Assembly (NCBI GenBank): GCA_023437755.1
Contig: JAEZFJ010000030.1
Coordinates: 1 to 5,802, forward strand
Length of the DNA stretch: 5,802 bases
Direction of reading: 5' to 3'
DNA from: Pseudomonadota bacterium
GTDB taxonomy: Bacteria; Pseudomonadota; Alphaproteobacteria; Rhizobiales; Devosiaceae
Shown: positions 1 through 5,613 of the stretch, one piece after another
How the letters are laid out: every line of letters begins with the position of its first letter
How positions within the stretch are numbered: the first letter of the stretch is position 1
The notes under the pieces: generated by a model
The model's database searches: none
The model's input: the letters and a program-made list of their open reading frames with translations, nothing else
Told to the model about the DNA's origin: nothing
Program-made: the position numbers and the translations under genes

Positions 1-128
1 GCCTCATTCCGGGTATCGCAAGGTCCGTACGACTTGCCCTCGCGGTCAACCCACCACTGATCACCAACACGCACTACGATGTAGCGGCAGGGGGATGGCC
101 GTCTCATGTCGCTGCTGATGAAGTTCAC
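1..128 (-). CDS. Small Trp-rich hypothetical protein, C-terminus cut by window edge
   Basis: The visible 42 residues include IVVRVGDQWWVDREGKSYGP, a pattern of short beta strands with paired Trp and a G-K-S-Y-G-P turn. It resembles small uncharacterised alphaproteobacterial proteins that read roughly 'vv..gd.WWVd.eGk.yGPy.t..eA' (recalled, not searched). The GTG at 126-128 is chosen because GGGGAG (136-141) sits 7 nt upstream. The ATG at 105-107, in the same frame, has no clear Shine-Dalgarno. A third option is the ATG at 189-191, also in frame and with an excellent GGAGGT, but an in-frame TGA at 162-164 would end it after nine residues. If that was the true start, the gene is broken. The function is unknown and no membrane segment or signal is visible. 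The 3' end lies beyond position 1. Confidence 0.5.
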   Translation of the reverse strand, partial: MNFISSDMRRPSPCRYIVVRVGDQWWVDREGKSYGPCDTRNE

Positions 129-161
129 GGCTGCGCTCCCCGAGCCAGCACGGCCTGTCAA

Positions 162-191
162 TCAAATGGCTCTGGGGTCGGTTTGTTGCAT
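162..191 (-). other. Nine-codon ORF with strong RBS, in frame with the downstream gene
   Basis: GGAGGT (198-203) lies 6 nt before an ATG (189-191) that reads MQQTDPRAI and then TGA (162-164). The frame is that of the small Trp-rich gene downstream, 33 nt before its GTG. It may be a leader peptide coupled to that gene, or the true N-terminus of the gene cut by a nonsense mutation. The peptide has no run of one amino acid, so there is no sign of classical amino-acid attenuation. Confidence 0.3.
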
Positions 192-221
192 GGGTTTACC
201 TCCATCAGCGGCGAACCCATG
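189..221 (-). repeat. Perfect 8-bp inverted repeat covering a start codon
   Basis: CATGGGTT (189-196) and AACCCATG (214-221) are perfect reverse complements separated by 17 nt. In a minus-strand transcript the downstream arm contains the ATG at 189-191, and the loop holds the GGAGGT at 198-203. The fold would hide the start codon and could limit initiation of the nine-codon ORF. It could equally be a protein-binding dyad on DNA. Confidence 0.4.
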
Positions 222-237
222 AGGTGAACGGGGGACC

Positions 238-271
238 GATGGCGATCAGCCATCCTGACGGTCGGCAGGAT
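238..271. repeat. Two overlapping short dyads
   Basis: GATGGC (238-243) and GCCATC (249-254) form a 6-bp stem with a 5-nt loop. ATCCTG (252-257) and CAGGAT (266-271) form a second 6-bp stem with an 8-nt loop. They share bases 252-254, so both stems cannot form fully at once. Neither is followed by a T-run on either strand, which argues against intrinsic terminators. They lie in the putative leader of the small minus-strand gene and just upstream of the plus-strand ORF. The function is unknown. Confidence 0.3.
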
Positions 272-306
272 AGGATCCGCAGCAATCAGGAGGCGACACT
301 GCCAGC

Positions 307-432
307 GTGCCCAAAGGCGCCAATGCGGGCCGCCTGACCGTCGTCAGCGCCACTGTGCCCCCGGGCCAGGTCGTTGCGCAGTTCCGAAATCCCGAATGCT
401 GGACAGACCTCAACAGGATCATCCGAGCTTGA
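307..432 (+). CDS. Doubtful 41-aa ORF upstream of the integrase remnant
   Basis: A GTG-started frame of 41 codons begins VPKGANAGRLTVVSATVPPG and ends WTDLNRIIRA before the TGA at 430-432. AGGAGG (288-293) is a full Shine-Dalgarno match, but its 13-nt spacing to the GTG is long. Upstream in the same frame there is no other start before the TAG at 271-273. The stop overlaps a TTG at 429-431 that could have begun the adjacent integrase (TTGA overlap), which is why I list it. I recognise no family. It may be a small partner gene of the mobile element, a fragment, or chance. Confidence 0.25.
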   Translation: MPKGANAGRLTVVSATVPPGQVVAQFRNPECWTDLNRIIRA

Positions 433-576
433 AGGGTGCAGACTTCCTCGGCACGTGACGGACCGGCACGGAAACTGGCGCATTCGCCCCCGAGCTAAGG
501 GGCAGCAGACCAAGCATTTGAAGGCCCGGCCGACATGCATGAGTTCGAAGCAGAGCTTGCCGCCTGTCGCGCCAAG
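429..576 (+). pseudogene. N-terminal remnant of a tyrosine recombinase (phage-type integrase)
   Basis: Two neighbouring frames together give an integrase-like N-terminus. The frame at 443-526 reads LPRHVTDRHGNWRIR followed by a basic stretch ending KHLKA. The next frame, about 523-576, continues GPADMHEFEAELAACRAK. Many phage and island integrases begin with the same layout: a Leu-Pro-(R/K)-(Y/H)-V strand, D-R-H-G, a basic R-x-R strand, then G-x-P-x-x-x-E-F and an Ala-rich helix (family knowledge, recalled). A TTG at 429-431 lies in the third frame, so an ancestral start there would need a further shift near 435-442. The core-binding and catalytic R-H-R-Y domains are absent: the similarity fades after about 576 and the DUF1850 gene ends on the other strand at 619. 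A chance resemblance is possible. Confidence 0.45.
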
Positions 577-618
577 AGGCCTGCCTCGCGCAAGGCGGAG
601 GGCGCTGCTCGCGCAAGA

Positions 619-993
619 TCAATCTGCACAATTCTGCGCCGCCCAAAGCATCGCCAGGTCCCCCGGGCTCGATCCTACACGGCGACATTCATAACCCGGC
701 GCGCAGACGGTCCAGGCACTTGCAGTCATGCCGGACGCGGCAAGAACAAGGCTCTTGAGCGGCTTCAGTTGTGGTCGGTAAGTCCAGCGGCCGTCAGCCA
801 GCACGGCGTCATCTGGAAGCCCTATTCCCGCACCGGACCCTGCAACGCTTGCCTCCACCACCTGTAGCCCCCCTTCGGTCACCAGCCACTTTTCGGACCA
901 TTGCGTCCGCTCCACGGAATGGGTCCACTCCAGTGTGAAGCTGGATACGGCCAGCGCCGTCACCGCGCCAGCCGAGGCAATGCACAGCATCAT
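619..993 (-). CDS. DUF1850 protein, TRAP-TAXI accessory
   Basis: This 124-aa protein matches the DUF1850 pattern: a short hydrophobic N-terminus (about residues 4-17, possibly a membrane anchor or uncleaved signal), then FTLEWTHSVERTQW at 19-32, GSGAG at 52-56, a D-G-x-W-x-Y-R-P strand near 67-74 and a two-Cys C-terminal element (C97, C103). Family members are nearly always encoded next to TAXI-type TRAP permeases, but their biochemical role is unknown. The start is the ATG at 991-993, whose ATGA overlaps the permease stop (990-992) and implies translational coupling; no good Shine-Dalgarno is visible. The frame stays open further upstream, but only as a shadow of the permease. The last 18 residues extend past the recognisable domain. 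No intrinsic terminator is seen after the stop. Confidence 0.85.
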   Translation of the reverse strand: MMLCIASAGAVTALAVSSFTLEWTHSVERTQWSEKWLVTEGGLQVVEASVAGSGAGIGLPDDAVLADGRWTYRPQLKPLKSLVLAASGMTASAWTVCAPGYECRRVGSSPGDLAMLWAAQNCAD

Positions 994-3092
994 GGCACCG
1001 CCGCCGCGCTGCGGTCTCTCGCCCGCCACCAGTGCTGGCCTATGAACAGCGCCGCTGCCGCAAAGCCGAGTTCGTCGGTCAGCGGCAGGGCAAGCATCAG
1101 GAGCACACCGGCGCAAAAGGCGGCCAGGCGCTCAAGCAGGTTGGCCGGCATCAACAGGTATCCCACCACCGCCACGCCCCAGAGACCGATCGCCAGCACG
1201 GTCTTGGCGAGGATATAAACCACCTCCACCGGATAGCCGAACTGCGCGGCAATGGCGCCGCCGTCCTGCAGCATCAGCGAAGGGGTATAGACGGCCATGA
1301 AGGGCACGATGAACCCGGCTGCAGCCAGCTTGGTCGCCTGCAGCGAGATCTTCAGCCCTGAGGTCTTGGCCATGGGCGCCGCGGCAAAGCAGGCGAGCGC
1401 CACCGGCGGGGTGAGGTCGGCCATGATTCCGAAATAGAAGACGAACATGTGGCTGACGAGCAGCGGCACGCCGAGTTCCAGCAGCGCCGGCCCTGCCAGC
1501 GACGAGGTGATGATGTAGTTGGGGATCGTCGGGATACCCATGCCGAGCACCAGGCAGGTGAGCATAGTCAGCACCAGCGACAGGAACAGGTTGCTCTCGC
1601 CGATCTGGATGATGGCGCCGATAAACGTGGACGCGATGCCGGTGAGCGTCAGCGTGCCGATGACGATACCGACTATGGCGCAGGCAATGCCTACCGGCAG
1701 CGCATTGCGGGCGCCCTCGGCTAGTGAGTCCCGCACGATCAGAATGGTCTCGCGACCACCCCGTACCACGAGGCAGGCTGCGACCAGCGCCCCGATGACG
1801 ATCACCAGCAGGTTGACGCCGTAGCGAAGGAAGGCCGCCGAGGCCAACCCCAATGCGATCCAGAACACGTAGCGGAACACGCGCGGACCGATAGCGGCGG
1901 CCAGCGGCGTGCCGAGGATCAGCACCACCACGAGGGCTAGGCCCATGGTGCCGGCGAAGATTGGCGTATACCCCGCAAACAGCAGATAGACGAGCGCCGC
2001 CAGAGGCAGCACCAGCGGCCAGTGGTCGCGCACGGCATGCCAGGGATTGGGCAGCTCGGCCCGGCTCATGCCGCTGAGATTGGCCTTACCGGCCTCCAGA
2101 TGCACCACCCAGAAGCAGGTACCGAAATAGAGGACGGCAGGAATGATGGCGGCCGTGACGATGGTGGCATAGGGCACATCCAGCGTCTCGGCCATGATGA
2201 AGGCCACCGCGCCCATGATCGGCGGCATGATTTGGCCGCCCATGGACGAAGTTGCCTCGACTCCGCCGGCAAAGGGGGTGCGGAAGCCGAACCGCTTCAT
2301 CAGCGGGATGGTAAACTGACCGCTGGCGACCACATTGGCGACGCCCGACCCTGAAATCGTGCCCATCAGCGCCGAGGACAGGGTGCAGACCTGCGCCGGA
2401 CCGCCGCGCCAGCCACCGACCAGGCCGAGAGCAAAGTCGTTGAACAGCCGGATCATGCCGGCGCGTTCGAGAAAGGCAGCGAACACCACGAAGATGAAGA
2501 TGTAGGCCGCCGACACATAGACGGGGGTGCCGTAGATGCCCTCGGTGCCGAAACCGAAATGCTCTATGATCTGCTCAACGTCATAGCCGCGATGGACGAA
2601 GGGGCCGGGCATGTACTGGCCGAAGAAGCAGTAGGCAAGAAAGATTCCGGAGATGACGGCCAGCGGCCAGCCCATCAGTCGGCGTGCCGCCTCGAACACC
2701 AGGGCGATAGTGACGGCGCCGACCACAAGATCGAGCGGGGTGAGAAAGCTGCTGCGCCGCAACAGGTCGGCATAGAACACCCAGTTGTAGAGGCCGGTGA
2801 GGAAGCCGAGCACGCCCAGGGTCCAGAAGAGTACCCGAGTGAGGGTGCTCCTGGCCACCAAATTGCCGATGAGCCCAAAGCCCAGCAGCAGCAGGAAACC
2901 CACATGCATGGCCCGCACGACCTGGCTCGGCAGCGTGCCATAGGCGGCGGTCCAGAGCTGGAACAGCGCAAAGACAATGGCGATGCCGAAAGCCAGCGTG
3001 CCCATGATGCCGGTGCCGAAGCCCGGCGGCAGGCCCTCCACATGCTCTTCGGCGCCCGGCGCGCTTTCCAGCGCCGTCGGTGAAATGGTCAC
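990..3092 (-). CDS. Fused TRAP transporter permease (DctQ plus DctM type, TAXI-associated)
   Basis: A 700-aa inner-membrane protein with at least 15 hydrophobic segments, it joins the small (4-helix) and large (12-helix) TRAP subunits in one chain, as is usual for TAXI systems. It would move substrate delivered by the binding protein, driven by an ion gradient (Na+ or H+). A soluble N-terminus of about 28 residues precedes the first helices (about 30-110, small-subunit part). The large-subunit part carries family signatures: GSGVANV at 248-254, GGQIMPPIMGA at 285-295, GMGIPTIPNYI at 517-527 and FYFGIMADLTPPVALA at 552-567. Two or three extra C-terminal segments follow residue 620. The GTG start (3090-3092) is supported by GGGAGG at 3101-3106, 8 nt upstream. 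The length fits the family and no frameshift is seen. The DUF1850 gene follows with a 4-nt overlap. The substrate cannot be predicted. Confidence 0.95.
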   Translation of the reverse strand: MTISPTALESAPGAEEHVEGLPPGFGTGIMGTLAFGIAIVFALFQLWTAAYGTLPSQVVRAMHVGFLLLLGFGLIGNLVARSTLTRVLFWTLGVLGFLTGLYNWVFYADLLRRSSFLTPLDLVVGAVTIALVFEAARRLMGWPLAVISGIFLAYCFFGQYMPGPFVHRGYDVEQIIEHFGFGTEGIYGTPVYVSAAYIFIFVVFAAFLERAGMIRLFNDFALGLVGGWRGGPAQVCTLSSALMGTISGSGVANVVASGQFTIPLMKRFGFRTPFAGGVEATSSMGGQIMPPIMGAVAFIMAETLDVPYATIVTAAIIPAVLYFGTCFWVVHLEAGKANLSGMSRAELPNPWHAVRDHWPLVLPLAALVYLLFAGYTPIFAGTMGLALVVVLILGTPLAAAIGPRVFRYVFWIALGLASAAFLRYGVNLLVIVIGALVAACLVVRGGRETILIVRDSLAEGARNALPVGIACAIVGIVIGTLTLTGIASTFIGAIIQIGESNLFLSLVLTMLTCLVLGMGIPTIPNYIITSSLAGPALLELGVPLLVSHMFVFYFGIMADLTPPVALACFAAAPMAKTSGLKISLQATKLAAAGFIVPFMAVYTPSLMLQDGGAIAAQFGYPVEVVYILAKTVLAIGLWGVAVVGYLLMPANLLERLAAFCAGVLLMLALPLTDELGFAAAALFIGQHWWRARDRSAAAVP

Positions 3093-3128
3093 TCGAGTTT
3101 CCTCCCAGAACTCGTGGTCGAAAGATCG

Positions 3129-3158
3129 TCGGCCCGAAGCTTCTCCGCTCCGGGCCGA
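3129..3158 (-). other. Intergenic stem-loop between binding-protein and permease genes
   Basis: TCGGCCCG (3129-3136) and CGGGCCGA (3151-3158) make a perfect 8-bp, very GC-rich stem with a 14-nt loop. The stem begins 9 nt after the stop of the binding-protein gene. Only a short TTT follows it on the transcribed strand, so it is not a classical intrinsic terminator. In transporter operons such hairpins often protect the 3' end of the binding-protein mRNA or reduce permease expression; that role is inferred here. Confidence 0.5.
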
Positions 3159-3167
3159 TAGCGCTGC

Positions 3168-4127
3168 CTAGAGCAGGCCTGCCTCACGATAGTAGCGCTC
3201 GGCGCCGGGATGCAGCGGGATCGACAGGCCCTCGGTTGCCTTGGCCGGGTCGATGGCGGCAGCGGCGGCGTGCGACGCCTCCAGCCGGTCGAGGTTCTCG
3301 AACAGCAGCTTGGTCATCTGGTAGGCGACCTCGTCACTCACCCCGGCATGCGACACCAGGATATTGCCGATAGCGGCCGTCGGCACGTCTTCGTCCTGGC
3401 CGTCATAAGTGCCGGCCGGAATGACGCTCGGCACGTAGGGCGCGCCAATGCTCTCCACCACTTCGGCGGGGATCGCGACGATGTTGATGTCCATGGTCGC
3501 CGTCAGATCCTTGATGAAGGCGACGCCGAGCCCGGAGGACTGCAGGGTAGAATCGAGCTGGCGGTTCTTGATCAGCTCGGCGGATTCGGCATAGGGCAGG
3601 TATTCGAGCTTGCCGAGATCGTCATAGCTCATCCCGGCAGCTTCAAAGATCGCCCGGGCGTTGAGCTCGGTCCCGGAGGCCGGAGCGCCCACCGACATCG
3701 ACTTGCCGCGAATGTCTTCGAGTGTCGCGATGCCGGATTCGGCGCTGGCGACGATCTGCACATAGTTCGGATAGATCGCGGCGATGGCGCGCAGTTCGGT
3801 GAGCGGCTGCGGGAAACCGGCTTCTTCGAGCCCTTCCCAACCGGACTGAACGGAGTCGCCGAGCGCGAAGGCGAGTTCACCCTTGCCCTGCTGCAGGAGG
3901 TTCAGGTTCTCGACCGAGGCTTAGGAGGCCTGCACCTGGGTGCGGCTGCCCTCGAAATTCTCGGCGTAGATCTCCGACAGGGCGACGCCGAGCGGGTAGT
4001 AGACCCCCGAGGTGCCGCCCGTCAGGATATTGATGAACTCCTGTGCCTGAACGGCAGCGGTGCCGCTGACGGCCAGCACGGAACCGGCCATCAGGCCGGC
4101 AAGACGACGGTTCAACGCAAACGACAT
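3168..4127 (-). pseudogene. TAXI-family TRAP solute-binding protein, interrupted by an in-frame TAA
   Basis: The ATG at 4125-4127 has GGGAGGA (4134-4140) 6 nt upstream. Residues 1-28 are a Sec signal peptide (N-R-R, hydrophobic core, VQA|QEF). The mature part opens with INILTGGTSGVYYPLGVALS, a hallmark of TAXI binding proteins. Codon 69 is TAA (3921-3923), right after TQVQAS. The same frame then resumes at once with ASVENLNLLQQGKGELAF, runs through SVGAPASGTELNARAI (about 145-160) and ends at TAG (3168-3170). The total of 319 codons matches the family. Relatives as I recall them have Lys at the stop position (TKASVENLNLLQ). No other stop or shift occurs, so the loss is recent or a sequencing error. 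Restart inside the gene would give a protein lacking the signal peptide and the first lobe strand. Characterised TAXI proteins bind small acids such as glutamate; the ligand here is unknown. Confidence 0.85.
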
Positions 4128-4133
4128 GCGGTA

Positions 4134-4140
4134 TCCTCCC
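4134..4140 (-). promoter_or_regulatory. Shine-Dalgarno of the TAXI gene
   Basis: GGGAGGA lies 6 nt before the ATG at 4125-4127. It fixes the start, excludes the upstream in-frame extension to 4295, and shows that the gene was built for strong translation, as expected of an abundant periplasmic binding protein. Confidence 0.8.
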
Positions 4141-4154
4141 TTGCATGTTTTGTG

Positions 4155-4179
4155 GTCCCGCGCCTCCTCGCGACGGGAC
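4155..4179 (-). other. Strong 5'-UTR hairpin at the predicted transcript start
   Basis: In the minus-strand RNA, GUCCCG then CGC pairs with GCG then CGGGAC: nine base pairs with one bulged U (position 4173) and a six-base loop GAGGAG (4164-4169). The promoter geometry puts +1 at about 4180, so the stem would begin within a base or two of the 5' end. There is no T-run after it. A terminal stem of this kind can slow 5'-end-dependent mRNA decay. The purine loop also resembles an anti-SD binding sequence, but it is 37 nt from the start codon. The role is inferred. Confidence 0.55.
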
Positions 4180-4190
4180 GAAGACCAATG

Positions 4191-4206
4191 TGCAACCCCC
4201 GTGCCA
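4191..4206 (-). promoter_or_regulatory. Sigma-54 (-24/-12) promoter of the TAXI-permease-DUF1850 operon
   Basis: The minus strand reads TGGCACG (4206-4200), GGGG (4199-4196), TTGCA (4195-4191). This matches the RpoN consensus TGGCACR-N4-TTGCW at every defined position, including the essential GG (4205, 4204) and GC (4193, 4192) pairs at the right spacing. Transcription should begin near 4180, leaving about 53 nt of leader before the TAXI ATG. The gene directly upstream encodes a sigma-54 activator, which independently supports the call. Confidence 0.92.
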
Positions 4207-4246
4207 ACTCGTGAGGGCGGGACTTGCTGAGCTTTCCGAGCGGCGG

Positions 4247-4264
4247 CTGGGGGATTTCCGCCAG
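4247..4264. promoter_or_regulatory. Candidate activator-binding dyad (UAS) for the sigma-54 regulator
   Basis: The minus strand reads CTGGCGGAAATCCCCCAG, an 18-bp dyad of form CTGGnGGAnnTCCnCCAG in which 14 of 18 positions are symmetric. Its centre is about 75 bp upstream of the predicted start site and 40 bp before the -24 element. This is within the range used by DctD/NtrC-type activators, whose dimeric Fis-like domains bind such palindromes. No second clear copy is seen in the 172-bp gap; a weaker TCCG/CGGA pair lies at 4268-4285. Assignment to the neighbouring regulator is inferred. Confidence 0.6.
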
Positions 4265-4299
4265 AGTTCCGGCAGTGCGGGCGGAGCGTTGCCACAACT

Positions 4300-5613
4300 T
4301 TAGGCCGGCACCCTCAATCCGTAACGGGCGATCTTCTCGTTCAGGGTCCGGCGCGGCAATCCCAGGCGGTCTGCAGCAAGGGCGGTGGACCCACCGGTTT
4401 CGCGCAGCGCCTGTTCGATGGCGGCAGCCTCGAACCGCGCCACCCGCTCCGGCAGACTGGCCGCCGCTGCATCTTCGAGGGCCCCGCGCCCGAGACCGAG
4501 CACCGCGCGCTCGGCCATCGCCTTCAACTCGCGAACGTTGCCGGGGAAGTCGGAACTGTCGACCGTAGCAGGAACCGGCCACACCTGCCGTTCCGGCAAC
4601 CCGAACCGTCGCGCTGCCGCCGCGGCAAAGAGGCAGAACAGCAGCGGAATATCCTCGCGGCGCTCCCGCAGCGGCGGAACGGCGACTTCCACCGTCGCCA
4701 GCCGGAAGTAGAGATCGGCGCGGAACCGTCCTGCATCGCTCTCACACTTGAGACCGACCTTGGTCGCAGCGACGAACCGCACATCGATGGGTCGCGGCTT
4801 GTTGGTCCCGAGTGGCTCCACCACCCGCTCCTGGATTGCGCGCAGGACCTTGGCCTGCAGCGCCAGCGGCATGGATTCTATCTCGTCGAGAAACACCGTG
4901 CCACCGCGTGCAAATTCGAGCTTGCCGATCCGTTCCCCGACGGCGCCAGTAAAGGCTCCGCGGGCGTGACCGAACATCTCGCTTTCGAAGACGCTTTCCG
5001 GCACCGCGGCGCAGTTGATGGCCACGAACTGCCCTTTCGAGCGGCTGCCGAAATCATGCAGTGCCCGGGCGATCACTTCCTTGCCCGTGCCCGTCTCGCC
5101 GGTGACGAGAACGTCCACATCGACGTCAGCCAGGTGCAGGATCGAACGGCGCAGGGAGTCCATGACTGGCGTGATCCCGACCAGCCTGCTCTCCAACTCC
5201 GATCCGCCCGCCGCCTGCCGCAGCCGGTGAATTTCGTGACACAGCCGCCGGCGTTCAGTGGCGCGGTTCAGCACCGCCACCAGATGATCAGCGCCGTAAG
5301 GCTTCTCGATGAAATCATAAGCCCCGCCACGCATGGCCTCCACTGCCAGCGGAATGTCGCCATGCCCCGTCAACAGCACCACCGGCAGGTCCGGAGCCGC
5401 CTCTTGAAAGTGCTTCAGCACCTCGACCCCGGAGAGCTCCGGCATCCGCACATCGGTGACGACACAGTCCACGTTGTGCGGGTCGACCCGCTGCAGGGCG
5501 GCCTGCGGGTTGGTGAAGGTGGTGACAGAAAAGCCGTTCACCCCCAGCCACTCTTCAGCCGCTTCGCAGAGTTCGGCTTCGTCGTCGATGAATACGATCC
5601 TGCCCCGGCTCAT
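4300..5613 (-). CDS. Sigma-54-dependent response regulator, DctD-like
   Basis: This 437-aa cytoplasmic activator has the NtrC/DctD layout. The receiver domain (about 5-120) has acidic D10 and D11, phospho-acceptor D54 (VVTDVRMPELSG), T82 and K104. A basic helical linker follows (about 116-140). The AAA+ domain (about 144-375) has Walker A GETGTGKE (172-179), the sigma-54-contacting GAFTGA (219-224), Walker B GTVFLDE (238-244), a sensor I region near 278-285, arginines R298 and R304 in FRADLYFRL, and sensor II FPGNVREL (356-363). The Fis-type helix-turn-helix covers about 396-433 (ADRLGLPRRTLNEKI). All key residues are present and the length is typical. The ATG at 5611-5613 overlaps the kinase stop (ATGA), with GGAG (5619-5622) 5 nt upstream. 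Its likely target is the sigma-54 promoter just downstream. It is DctD-like by architecture, but the ligand sensed need not be a C4-dicarboxylate. Confidence 0.95.
   Translation of the reverse strand: MSRGRIVFIDDEAELCEAAEEWLGVNGFSVTTFTNPQAALQRVDPHNVDCVVTDVRMPELSGVEVLKHFQEAAPDLPVVLLTGHGDIPLAVEAMRGGAYDFIEKPYGADHLVAVLNRATERRRLCHEIHRLRQAAGGSELESRLVGITPVMDSLRRSILHLADVDVDVLVTGETGTGKEVIARALHDFGSRSKGQFVAINCAAVPESVFESEMFGHARGAFTGAVGERIGKLEFARGGTVFLDEIESMPLALQAKVLRAIQERVVEPLGTNKPRPIDVRFVAATKVGLKCESDAGRFRADLYFRLATVEVAVPPLRERREDIPLLFCLFAAAAARRFGLPERQVWPVPATVDSSDFPGNVRELKAMAERAVLGLGRGALEDAAAASLPERVARFEAAAIEQALRETGGSTALAADRLGLPRRTLNEKIARYGLRVPA

Larger units (their letters stand above)
129..618. other. Gene-poor stretch with remnants and dyads
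   Basis: Apart from the short features listed (nine-codon ORF, dyads at 189-271, doubtful ORF at 307-432, integrase remnant at 429-576), I find no intact gene, no tRNA and no intrinsic terminator here. A GCCCC/GGGGC stem (486-490 with 499-503) has no T-run on either side. A 10-bp direct repeat CTCGCGCAAG occurs at 585-594 and 608-617, the second copy directly after the DUF1850 stop. The operon's transcript end is therefore not explained by sequence and may be Rho-dependent. Confidence 0.5.

Noticed and set aside
156..161. TTGACA on the minus strand as a -35 box
   Set aside because: No -10-like sequence lies at 16-18 nt; the bases there are GC-rich (GAGCGC).
486..503. GCCCC/GGGGC hairpin as the operon terminator
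   Set aside because: The stem has only five pairs, no T-run follows on the minus strand, and it lies more than 100 nt past the DUF1850 stop.
585..617. 10-bp direct repeat CTCGCGCAAG as attachment-site or target duplication
   Set aside because: It is too short, has only 13 bp between copies, is in GC-rich low-complexity sequence, and no element is bounded by it.
619..1116. DUF1850 gene starting at 1116 (165 codons)
   Set aside because: The extra 41 N-terminal residues are an Arg/Ala/Cys-rich shadow of the permease C-terminus. The ATGA overlap start at 993 fits the family length.
2559..3083. Plus-strand frame of 174 codons opposite the permease
   Set aside because: Its Glu/Gln/His-rich composition mirrors the hydrophobic codons of the permease on the other strand; there is no recognisable family or RBS support.
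3168..3761. Separate gene starting at the GTG at 3759-3761
   Set aside because: That GTG is an internal Val codon of the TAXI protein. The frame is continuous back to the TAA and homology extends upstream of it, so this is the tail of one gene.
3921..3923. Recoding of the stop as selenocysteine or pyrrolysine
   Set aside because: The codon is TAA, which neither system uses, and the expected residue is Lys.
4144..4146. Upstream ATG in the TAXI leader as a regulatory uORF
   Set aside because: It lies only 5 nt upstream of the TAXI Shine-Dalgarno, has no clear RBS of its own and is out of frame; its frame runs deep into the TAXI gene without features.
4155..4179. Intrinsic terminator for the kinase-regulator operon
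   Set aside because: It has no T-run after the stem and lies downstream of the sigma-54 promoter, inside the TAXI leader.
3210..4214. Long plus-strand open frame (334 codons) opposite the TAXI gene
   Set aside because: It is antisense to a protein with clear family motifs, is rich in His, Gly, Arg and Asp as expected from a GC-rich reverse frame, and shows no domain.
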